From Desulfocapsa sp050291935 (GTDB lineage Bacteria > Desulfobacterota > Desulfobulbia > Desulfobulbales > Desulfocapsaceae), in the NCBI GenBank assembly GCA_050291935.1, contig JBNKKR010000004.1, forward strand, positions 1-64,000: 64,000 nucleotides of DNA. The letters are read 5' to 3'. The notes below the pieces were generated by a model. It made no database searches. It was given only the letters and a program-made list of their open reading frames with translations, and was not told the origin of the DNA. Positions 43,088 through 50,714 of this stretch are shown in pieces; position 1 is the stretch's first letter; each line of letters starts with the position of its first letter. The translations under genes were made by a program, and so were the position numbers.

Positions 43088-43918
43088 CTAAAAGTGAAGA
43101 AGAGACCCTTCTCGTTTTGCAATTCGTATCCCTTGGTATATTGATACTATACCAATACCTAGTGATATTATCGAGAGAATTAAAAGGATAGATAACTGTA
43201 TGCGTACCCCCATAAGATCCGAACCATTGAGGAGAATTTGCCGGAGCGCTTCCAGTCCGTGGGTTATGGGAAAGAAAACAGAAAAAGGTTTGATCCATTG
43301 GGGTAGAACGCTTACCGGATACATAACGCCGCCCAACAGTCCTGATATTGTGGTCATCAGGATTCCTATTGGATTTCCCTGCTTAAAGACAATAATAAAA
43401 GATGCCGAGAGCAGGCCAAGGCCAAAAAAAGGCAAAAGAGTAAGGGTGAAAGCAACCAGGAGTGCTCCAATATTTACAGGATGGATCTGCATATCAAAGA
43501 GAAAAATACCCACTACAAAATAGCTAATGGTTCTAAAACTGGTTGAAAAGAGTTTGTACACATAGGAAGAAAGCAAAATCGTAATGATAGAAGTGGGAGT
43601 GACTAGCAGTGATTCCAGGGTGCCGAGGACTTGTGAAGACCTGATCTCATTGGCAAAGGTGTTGGTGGAAATGGTGAAATAATCCGCCAGTGCGATACCT
43701 ATTAATACAAAGGAAAAGTAATCTCCGCCGTAAGGCTCAAGCTGCGCTATTTCGTTGCCAGCAAAGAGTTTTGCAAGAAGGAAAAAGGAAAACGTAGTGA
43801 GAATAATACCAAATCCTTGGGTGACATAGTGCAGGCGATAGCTTGTCGCAGTTTTAAAATCACGAATGAAAAAGGCCGCGGGTTTTGCCACTATTTGCTG
43901 CACTTTTATACTGTTCAT
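43088..43918 (-). CDS. ABC-2 type transporter permease
   Basis: 276 aa with about six hydrophobic segments: FGIILTTFSFFLLAKLFAG, FVLIGIALADYF, SIITILLSSYVYKLF, LVAFTLTLLPFFGLGLLSASFII, GILMTTISGLLGGVMYPVSVLP, ILLILSIISLGIGI. The ABC2_membrane pattern GGVMYPVSVLPQW...FFPITHGLEALRQIL is present. Start overlaps the ATPase stop by 4 bp. It probably exports the finished peptide, but ABC-2 transporters also move polysaccharide, and the neighbouring EPS locus makes that an alternative. Confidence 0.85.
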   Translation of the reverse strand: MNSIKVQQIVAKPAAFFIRDFKTATSYRLHYVTQGFGIILTTFSFFLLAKLFAGNEIAQLEPYGGDYFSFVLIGIALADYFTISTNTFANEIRSSQVLGTLESLLVTPTSIITILLSSYVYKLFSTSFRTISYFVVGIFLFDMQIHPVNIGALLVAFTLTLLPFFGLGLLSASFIIVFKQGNPIGILMTTISGLLGGVMYPVSVLPQWIKPFSVFFPITHGLEALRQILLNGSDLMGVRIQLSILLILSIISLGIGIVSIYQGIRIAKREGSLLHF

Positions 43919-44709
43919 TGTGGGGATAGGGAGGAAGATGGATGTGGTGCAGTGATGAGGTCTATAAAACTTTGCTCAATGGAGCTGCAGTCGGCAATAC
44001 CTTGAAAGGTGCCATTATACAAAAGATTTCCTCCATTGAGGATGGTTACAGAATCACATATTTCTTCCGCTTCATGTAAGTTATGGGTGCACCAAATAAC
44101 AGTTCTCTGCTTCTTTTTTACCAGAGTTTCCTTTGTGAACTTGAGCAGTTTTTTACAGGCGATAGGGTCAAGGCTGGTAGTTGCCTCATCCATAAGTAAA
44201 ATTTCAGGATTTGCCAGTAATGCCCTTGCAATGGCTAAGCGTTGCTTTTGACCTGCGGAATAGGACATAAATTTAAACTCTGCTTTTTCCTCCATATCGG
44301 TGAGTTGTAGTACATCATGAATGCGTTCTTTTTGTAACTTACCGGAAATATTATAAAGGGTTGCAAAAAAAGAGAGATTCTCTCGTCCACTAAGACGCCA
44401 ATAGAATGTCCGATCGTTGGTGTTGACCATGCCTATTTTTGATTTTATGGCCATTGCTTGTGAGTGAAGACAGAGTCCGGCAATGCTCCCTGTTCCCTCA
44501 TCTGGGGTGACTAATGTGGAGAGAATTTTTATCAAGGTTGTTTTGCCAGCACCATTGGGCCCCAGTAAACCCATTATCTCCCCTTGATGGACAGTGAGTG
44601 AAACATGGCTGAGGGCAATTGTTTTTCTGGGGGGGCGAAAGAAGAAGGTTTTCCAATTTCGTTCGGTAAAGCTTTTGGAAATATTGTTTAGGGTTATGAT
44701 TGGAACCAT
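43915..44709 (-). CDS. ABC transporter ATP-binding protein
   Basis: 264 aa. Walker A GLLGPNGAGKTTLIKIL at about 49-65, signature MSYSAGQKQRLAIARALL, Walker B EILLMDEATTSLDP, H-loop VIWCTHNLHEAEE. Exporter-type ATPase of the ABC-2/CcmA-like class. First of the transport pair; the gap to cysC is 48 bp. Partner permease follows with overlap. Confidence 0.92.
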   Translation of the reverse strand: MVPIITLNNISKSFTERNWKTFFFRPPRKTIALSHVSLTVHQGEIMGLLGPNGAGKTTLIKILSTLVTPDEGTGSIAGLCLHSQAMAIKSKIGMVNTNDRTFYWRLSGRENLSFFATLYNISGKLQKERIHDVLQLTDMEEKAEFKFMSYSAGQKQRLAIARALLANPEILLMDEATTSLDPIACKKLLKFTKETLVKKKQRTVIWCTHNLHEAEEICDSVTILNGGNLLYNGTFQGIADCSSIEQSFIDLITAPHPSSSLSPQ

Positions 44710-44757
44710 TTACTCTTTGAAGACCAATGAAGGAGCAGAGCTTTTATCGCGCGTGCG

Positions 44758-45363
44758 TTACTTGAAAATGATGCCACGCTCTCGAAGCTCATATATGATA
44801 TCATTTACACAGTCTCGTAAAAGACGACTCCCGGTGTCCAGCTCAATATCAGGATTTTCAGGTGCTTCATAGGGGGAAGATATTCCGGTATAATTTTTTA
44901 TTTTTCCCTCTCTTGCCTTTTTGTACAATCCTTTCACATCGCGTTGTTCGCAAATTTCTAAAGGGCAATTGCAGTACACTTCAAGTATATTTTCCGGGCC
45001 TATAATGTTCTTAACCCTTTCCCGGTCAACTTTCAGCGGAGAAATAAAAGCGGTGAGAGAAATAACACCACAATCAAGGAATAAGCCAACCATCTCTGCT
45101 ATTCTTCTCATATTTTCGCTACGGTCTTCCATGGAAAAGCCAAGATCACCGCAAAGGCCGTGGCGCACATTATCCCCGTCAAATACATAGGTTCGGCATC
45201 CCATCAAGTGCAGACGTTGTTCAACGGCATGGGCAAGGGTTGATTTTCCTGATCCTGAAAGGCCGGTGAACCAGAGATTAATACTCAGATGTCCATTTTG
45301 GGTTTCACGTCTTGGCCTGGTGACAGCCGCTTGCTGTCTGATAACATTGGGTGATGTAGCCAT
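44758..45363 (-). CDS. cysC: adenylylsulfate kinase
   Basis: 201 aa. APS plus ATP to PAPS. P-loop LWFTGLSGSGKSTLAHAVEQ near 31-50; YVFDGDNVRHGLCGDLGFSMEDRSENMRRI is the APS-kinase block; ISPLKVDRERVK and GLYKKAREGKIKNYTGISSPYE are typical. One base from galU and 48 bp before the ABC ATPase, so it is in one operon with the lasso genes. A sulfotransferase is not visible, so PAPS may serve polysaccharide or peptide sulfation elsewhere. Sulfate reducers use APS directly, so a dedicated kinase in this locus points to sulfated surface material. Confidence 0.92.
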   Translation of the reverse strand: MATSPNVIRQQAAVTRPRRETQNGHLSINLWFTGLSGSGKSTLAHAVEQRLHLMGCRTYVFDGDNVRHGLCGDLGFSMEDRSENMRRIAEMVGLFLDCGVISLTAFISPLKVDRERVKNIIGPENILEVYCNCPLEICEQRDVKGLYKKAREGKIKNYTGISSPYEAPENPDIELDTGSRLLRDCVNDIIYELRERGIIFK

Positions 45364-45364
45364 G

Positions 45365-46231
45365 TTAACAGAGAAGCTCTTTAAGGTAGGGAAGCAGGGT
45401 ATCTTTTATCTCTGGATGCTCTAAAGCGAAAGCAAGGTTAGCCATTTGAAATCCTGCCTTATCGCCACAGTCAAATCGGGTTCCTGAAAAACGATAGCCG
45501 AAAATCGGTTGTTCTGTGAGCAGTTGGGACATTGCATCGGTGAGTTGTATCTCCCCACCTGCTCCGGTTGCTTGTCCTCCCAGTATTTCAAAAATACGTG
45601 GAGTAAGAATATAACGACCAATGACCGCCAAGTTTGATGGCGCCTTATCGGAAGGTGGCTTTTCAATCATACCACGAATGCGGAACGTTTCATCACATGG
45701 AGTATCCGCATCAAGAATGCCATATCGTGAAGTTTCTTCCTGAGGTACCTCAATTGCAGCAACGGTTGAAGCTCGAATTCTATCGAATTCCTGTATCATC
45801 TGATAAAGAACCGGAATATCACTTTTTATCAGATCATCAGCAAGGAGTACGGCAAAAGGTTCGTCACCAACGATATCTCTTGCGCACCAGATTGCATGGC
45901 CTAATCCAAGGGGTTCACTTTGTCTTGTGTATATTATTGTCCCTGATTTGGGGACCAATGATTCAATCTCTTTAAGGAGTTCAAATTTTTCGCGTTGTCT
46001 GAGAGTTTCTTCTAATTGGAAAGACCTGTCAAAGTGGTTTTCCAAGGCACTTTTTCCTCCTCCAGTAACAAAAATAAGGTGCTCTATTCCAGATGCAAGT
46101 GCTTCTTCAACGGCATATTGAATAAGTGGCTTGTCCACCACTGGTAACATCTCTTTGGGCATGGCTTTGGTGGCTGGAAGAAATCTCGTTCCAAGCCCTG
46201 CCACAGGAAAAATCGCTTTTTTAATTTTCAT
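45365..46231 (-). CDS. galU: UTP-glucose-1-phosphate uridylyltransferase
   Basis: 288 aa. N-terminal IKKAIFPVAGLGTRFLPATKAMPKEMLPVVDKPLIQY, then FVTGGGKSALENHFD, LADDLIKSDIPVL and a C-terminal FEIL..., all GalU. Supplies UDP-glucose to polysaccharide synthesis. It starts the minus-strand operon galU-cysC-ABC-ABC-B1-C-A-K, so surface sugar activation and the lasso genes are likely co-transcribed. The 221-bp gap to the divergent gene at 46453 should hold promoters for both. Confidence 0.95.
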   Translation of the reverse strand: MKIKKAIFPVAGLGTRFLPATKAMPKEMLPVVDKPLIQYAVEEALASGIEHLIFVTGGGKSALENHFDRSFQLEETLRQREKFELLKEIESLVPKSGTIIYTRQSEPLGLGHAIWCARDIVGDEPFAVLLADDLIKSDIPVLYQMIQEFDRIRASTVAAIEVPQEETSRYGILDADTPCDETFRIRGMIEKPPSDKAPSNLAVIGRYILTPRIFEILGGQATGAGGEIQLTDAMSQLLTEQPIFGYRFSGTRFDCGDKAGFQMANLAFALEHPEIKDTLLPYLKELLC

Positions 46232-46452
46232 GGGAACTCTTTGGTTGATGAATCACGTTTTGAAGACGTTTCAGGTTGTTTCAAAAAGCATTACAGCTCC
46301 ATGATAGTGAAAATTGGATAAACAATCCACCATAAAATATTTTGAATGCTAAAGGGAGCGATCAAAAAAATACCTTGCACCTTTTTGGCAACTTACGGTT
46401 TAATTACGTGAGACCGTATACTCTTTTTCTCCTTTTTTCAGGAAAGCAAACT

Positions 46453-47127
46453 ATGAAATATATGTTTACCATTTTTGGTCTTGTTCTTATGACCAGTCTC
46501 TTGACCTTGTATTACTTGTGGCCTGATAGTGGTGGTGCAAGTAAACCGAGCACTGAGCAAAATGGACAGGAATCGCCTGCAAGTTACCATCTTATTGGCC
46601 AGAAAGCTCGGGAGGCAGCGAGCTTGAACAGACAAATTCTTGTTCAAGAGGCACAACGGATTGGAATTGATAAAGAAGAGAGTTTTAGAAAATCATTGAA
46701 GGAATATTATGAACAATCGTTGGTGAGAGTGTTGATGGATAGAAAGCTTGCTGAGACTAGTGTTACTGTAAGCGAAGAAGATATTGACAGCTATCTTGGG
46801 AAGTTTGGTTCTATTTTTACCTTTACCCGTTTTCCAGTGATAAACGGAAAAATTCAGCAGGAGAGTGGAAATCAAAGCACTGTTCTTTTTGATGAGCTTT
46901 CTTCCACATTACAACTTTTATTGGCCGGACTTGAACTGGGGGAAAGTGCAAGTCAATACGAGACAGGGACTGAAATCAGTGTAATTCGTTTAGATGCAGT
47001 TCGTCCATCTTCGGTGGTTGTGGCTACTGATCTTGATAGAAATCAAATACGTGAGCAGCTTGCAAATTACAAAAGGAGTCAACAGATCGATCTTTGGATT
47101 CATATGTTGCGAGAAAGCAGTCATTAA
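46453..47127 (+). CDS. SurA-N-like exported protein
   Basis: 224 aa from ATG 46453 (AGGAAA upstream); an earlier in-frame start adds 37 unlikely residues. N-terminal membrane anchor or signal sequence MKYMFTIFGLVLMTSLLTLYYLW, then a region like the parvulin-chaperone N-terminal helices (ILVQEAQRIGIDKEESFRKSLKEYYEQSLVRVLMDRKLAETSVTVSEEDIDSYL). The PPIase domain itself is not evident; length is short. It resembles the chaperone-like proteins that stand in exopolysaccharide loci but I cannot name its family. It leads two further plus-strand genes. Confidence 0.6.
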   Translation: MKYMFTIFGLVLMTSLLTLYYLWPDSGGASKPSTEQNGQESPASYHLIGQKAREAASLNRQILVQEAQRIGIDKEESFRKSLKEYYEQSLVRVLMDRKLAETSVTVSEEDIDSYLGKFGSIFTFTRFPVINGKIQQESGNQSTVLFDELSSTLQLLLAGLELGESASQYETGTEISVIRLDAVRPSSVVVATDLDRNQIREQLANYKRSQQIDLWIHMLRESSH

Positions 47128-47204
47128 TATGTTTGGTGGTTGTGGCCGTGGAGTGAAAGTGTAATACGGTAAAGAGGAATCAGTAGAGGACGGGAAAAAG
47201 AGAA

Positions 47205-47810
47205 ATGGCAGAGAAAGGGTATAAACGTAAAAACTATTTTATCAAAAAGAATTTTCAAGGAAAATTAATCCTTGGCTATTTTCTGTTTTTGGTTGTTGGT
47301 TGCCTGCTCTTTATTCTGGCACTGTCATTTTTGGCAGCAGATAGTATGACGGTGACCTATAGCAATAACAATTTGCAAATTGGCCAGACCCCTTTGATGT
47401 TGTTTAAGGAGTTAGTTACAGCAAATTGGATTGTTATAGTTGTTGGTGCGGCTTTGGTCGTTGCCATTGCCACACGAATAACCCATCGTATGGCAGGGCC
47501 CATGTTTAATCTGGAGCGCTCACTTGATGCTATGATTGATGGCAAACTCAACAAGACAATCTATTTACGAAAAAAAGATGAAGGAAAGGAATTGGCCGCA
47601 AAAATCAATCAATTTAATGCGGAACTAAGCACTGATATAAAAAGTATAAAGAAACGTTCAAAAAATATTGAGGAGTTATTGTCAAGCTGGGCTGTTCAAG
47701 ATCCAACAAAGAGAAGGCAGGACGACCTGGACTCGATTCATGCATCAATTGCAAAACAGAATGGTATTATTGGTGAAATAGTTAGCAGGTACAAGTTGCT
47801 AGATGATTAA
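47205..47810 (+). CDS. two-transmembrane HAMP-domain protein
   Basis: 201 aa. Cytoplasmic basic N terminus (KRKNYFIKKNFQGK), TM1 at about 20-48, short periplasmic loop (SMTVTYSNNNLQIGQTP), TM2 at about 72-90, then a HAMP region ITHRMAGPMFNLERSLDAMIDGKLNKTIYLRKKDEGKELAAKINQFN, and a coiled tail. There is no kinase or MCP signalling domain, so it is a short HAMP adaptor or an inner-membrane organiser. Its last 8 bp overlap the next gene. Confidence 0.7.
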   Translation: MAEKGYKRKNYFIKKNFQGKLILGYFLFLVVGCLLFILALSFLAADSMTVTYSNNNLQIGQTPLMLFKELVTANWIVIVVGAALVVAIATRITHRMAGPMFNLERSLDAMIDGKLNKTIYLRKKDEGKELAAKINQFNAELSTDIKSIKKRSKNIEELLSSWAVQDPTKRRQDDLDSIHASIAKQNGIIGEIVSRYKLLDD

Positions 47811-48342
47811 ATATTTGTTGACAGTGTTCTTCTTGTTGCTCTCATGCGTTTTGTTCGGCGTTACGGAAACTGCCCAGGCACAGGAGCAAAAGAGCAAATA
47901 TGTAACGCTGTGGTATTCAAATAGGGAGGTGTTACAGGAGTTTAATGATAATTTGCAACTTAATCGAAAGCTACATTATGCCATGCGTAAAAATGTGGTT
48001 ACGGTGGCAGATGAGGTGTTGGCAAAACTTGATATTATCGTAGAAAAAGTCCAAATTGTCCTTGATATGTTTCCTGAATATTATCATGTTCGGGTGGCAG
48101 TTCTACCAGATAACGACGATGTGGCACGAATCTATAAAAAGCGATATGGAAAACGGGTAAATCATATCGCCTACTATTCCCTTTCTGAAAAAACCATTTA
48201 TATTTCAGCAGATGATACAAGACTTCGGGTTGTGGCCCATGAAGTTGGGCACTCCGTGGTCGATCACTATTTTAAAGTGCGTCCGCCTTATAACATTCAC
48301 GAGTTGATGGCCCAGTTCGCCGAAAAGCATGTAACGGATTAG
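47803..48342 (+). CDS. secreted putative metallopeptidase
   Basis: 179 aa. Signal peptide MIKYLLTVFFLLLSCVLFGVTETAQAQ with cleavage near AQA. Mature domain carries VVAHEVGHSVVDHYF, an HExxH zinc-binding motif near residues 146-150; a third ligand may be the Glu in HELMAQF. Short for a peptidase, so it may be a minimal gluzincin-like protein or a non-catalytic relative. It follows the HAMP gene with an 8-bp overlap and converges on the Wzy-like gene after 24 bp. Function in the polysaccharide locus unknown. Confidence 0.65.
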   Translation: MIKYLLTVFFLLLSCVLFGVTETAQAQEQKSKYVTLWYSNREVLQEFNDNLQLNRKLHYAMRKNVVTVADEVLAKLDIIVEKVQIVLDMFPEYYHVRVAVLPDNDDVARIYKKRYGKRVNHIAYYSLSEKTIYISADDTRLRVVAHEVGHSVVDHYFKVRPPYNIHELMAQFAEKHVTD

Positions 48343-48366
48343 GGGTTAAGTGGGCAAGATTTGTTT

Positions 48367-50709
48367 TTATATGGGGTTCTGTTTTTCTATCTTATTGATC
48401 CGTTGCTGTATCCTTATGTTTCTGGGGTCCAGGAAAAGTGCCTGCTTATACTCTTCCAATGCGCGATAATTGATTCCTTGTTTGCGGTAGTAGTCCCCCA
48501 AAGAGATATGAAAGGAAGGATAGTCGGGTGATGCTTCTATTCCGCGTCTAAGAATCTCAATGGCTTCCTCTTCTTTTTTGTGTCTTTTATAGAATGAATA
48601 GATTTGATTAAAAAAATGTGGTTTGACAGTTTCTTCCTGATCCAAAAAGTCCAAGGCGTGGAGTCTGAAAAATTCTGCATCTTCAAGTTTTCCCATTTTC
48701 TCCAAAAAATGACCGGTTTGAATCCAGGGTGAGGCTTTACGTGGGAGTAATGAAGCTATTGATTCTTTCGTATAATCGCTACTTAAAAGAAAAAGAGGAA
48801 GGGCCTTCGCCAGGTTAGGATAAAGTTTTATCCCTTGTTGCAGCGCCTTTGCGGCCTGTTTTGGTTTACGCTGTTGGAGAAGCCATTCGATCCAGGAGAA
48901 AATGAGCTCTTCTTTGTTTTGGCTACGAAGATATCCCTCTTCCATAAGAGTATTTGCAAGACGAATCTTTTGTGGCGGAAGTGAAAGGGCAAGCCGTTGT
49001 AAGTATGCACCTTCGTTAGGGTTTTTCATTGATGCTTTACTGTATGCTCTTAGTGCATCATCACCTTGTTTCCTCGCTGAAAAAAGGCCTCCTTTATAGA
49101 AATAATAGTAACCTTCCAAAGGATCATATTCTATTGCCTGGTCAATGGTTTTATGGAGCCTGGTAAACAGCGCAGTGGAAAGTTTAGGGGAAACATAGAC
49201 TTGTTCTGCCTGGTGTTGTAGCTTTTTGGCCTTAATAACGCCGTTTTGAACAAAAAAAGTGAGAAAAAAGAGTGGGAGAGTGAGAAAACAGATAGTGCGT
49301 AGTGTTGCTGAACCTGTTCGTAACAGTGTTGGGCGTGATCTGAAATGAAGGCGGGTATTGCCTGCGGAAACAAGCAGACCGCAGAGGAAGAAAAAATAGA
49401 GGCCATTGGCGCCATTATGCATATTAAAGTCGGTAATACTGTGCAAAAGTATCGAGAAGAGGGCTGTTATCCCGGCGATTGAGAGTAAAATCGAATAGGT
49501 GTCTCGCCTCTTTTGCAACATATTGATACCGTTTCGGAAAATTGCTAATACAAACCATGCTGCAAGACTAAAACCAATTAACCCACCGTCGGTGAGTAGT
49601 TCTATATAATCGTTGTGGGCATGATCAAACAGTGCACTTGAGGGAATAGTTGAGTAGCGGGGAAATGCATGGGTGAAGGTTGCAAAACCGGATCCGGTAA
49701 AGAAATAATCATGGATCATGGGTGCACAATCCTGCCAAATAAAAAGTCTTCCATTTTGAATTTCGCCTGTTGCAGAGACCACACTATTAAAGCGGCTTAA
49801 AATGGGGTCCCATCCCATCCATCCTACAGCTAAAAAAACAATGGCCATGGCCAGGAAGAAAACACCTCCTTTGGATTTGCTGCTTTTTTGTCTCAGCAGC
49901 AGAAAAAAGAGGAGTAAACCAAGGTTGATGGCGATGGTACCACCGCGAGAGAGGGTGACAAATACGGAACAAAGAATAAGGATTGCACCAAAGCCAAGTA
50001 AAAAATAAAAATTAGACCCTGAGGTTGACAAAAAAGCGGCCATGCGTGCACGAAAGGCAAGTTTTTTGTCAACTTTGGGTCGATGGTAAAAAAAGAGGGC
50101 AAGTACCAGCGGAAAGACAAGTTCCATAAAACCGGCATAATGGTTTCGATAGACCCACGGCCCGCCAGGGCTTGCATCTTGGGGAGCAGGTCTTAGCCAG
50201 TAGATGATAGTATCGGAAGTAAATTTTTGCAAAATTGCCAAAAAGGCGATACCAATAGCCAGATACACAACAACATGCACTGTTTTGAGAAGTCTGTCCT
50301 TTTTGCTCAACAGTTGGACGGTAAGGATATAGAAACTTGTGTAACAGCTAATACGAATAAACTCAAGGAGTGTTGCTTTCTGGTTTACAGTGAGAGGGAT
50401 CCAGCTCTTTGTTTCTTGAAGATCAAGAATAGGGGCGTACGTCTTATATATCTGTGGGGCTATAAAATTAACAAAATTTGCAGGAAGAGGGATAAGCTGC
50501 AGGAAAATAAAACAAACGAGTAAGAGAAGGGGGACTATACCAGGAGTTGCGAAGAACGCACCTGAACGCTTTTTAGGGAAGACCAAGAAAAATAAACTGC
50601 TGAAAACAAGTAGCTCAACAATCGCAATTGACCACGTTTCCACACTGCCAAATGCCAAAGGAGCAAAAATCAGGCAAATTACAAAGAGTGGAAAAGAAAG
50701 TTTTCGCAT
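48367..50709 (-). CDS. O-antigen-ligase/Wzy-type protein with TPR tail
   Basis: 780 aa. About 11-12 hydrophobic segments in the first 480 residues, including IVELLVFSSLFFLVF and the Wzy_C-like loop region with FLIGSGFATF-type text (YFFTGSGFATFTHAFPRYS...FDHAHNDYIELLTDGGLIGFSLAAWFVLAIF). The DHAHNDYIELL block marks O-antigen ligase/polymerase. The C-terminal 280 residues are TPR-like (YFYKGGLFSARKQGDDALRAYSKASMKNPNEGAYLQRLA; HISLGDYYRKQGINYRALEEYKQALFLDP). Probably polymerises or ligates the polysaccharide. It follows wzc by 5 bp. Confidence 0.85.
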   Translation of the reverse strand: MRKLSFPLFVICLIFAPLAFGSVETWSIAIVELLVFSSLFFLVFPKKRSGAFFATPGIVPLLLLVCFIFLQLIPLPANFVNFIAPQIYKTYAPILDLQETKSWIPLTVNQKATLLEFIRISCYTSFYILTVQLLSKKDRLLKTVHVVVYLAIGIAFLAILQKFTSDTIIYWLRPAPQDASPGGPWVYRNHYAGFMELVFPLVLALFFYHRPKVDKKLAFRARMAAFLSTSGSNFYFLLGFGAILILCSVFVTLSRGGTIAINLGLLLFFLLLRQKSSKSKGGVFFLAMAIVFLAVGWMGWDPILSRFNSVVSATGEIQNGRLFIWQDCAPMIHDYFFTGSGFATFTHAFPRYSTIPSSALFDHAHNDYIELLTDGGLIGFSLAAWFVLAIFRNGINMLQKRRDTYSILLSIAGITALFSILLHSITDFNMHNGANGLYFFFLCGLLVSAGNTRLHFRSRPTLLRTGSATLRTICFLTLPLFFLTFFVQNGVIKAKKLQHQAEQVYVSPKLSTALFTRLHKTIDQAIEYDPLEGYYYFYKGGLFSARKQGDDALRAYSKASMKNPNEGAYLQRLALSLPPQKIRLANTLMEEGYLRSQNKEELIFSWIEWLLQQRKPKQAAKALQQGIKLYPNLAKALPLFLLSSDYTKESIASLLPRKASPWIQTGHFLEKMGKLEDAEFFRLHALDFLDQEETVKPHFFNQIYSFYKRHKKEEEAIEILRRGIEASPDYPSFHISLGDYYRKQGINYRALEEYKQALFLDPRNIRIQQRINKIEKQNPI

Positions 50710-50714
50710 AAAGT

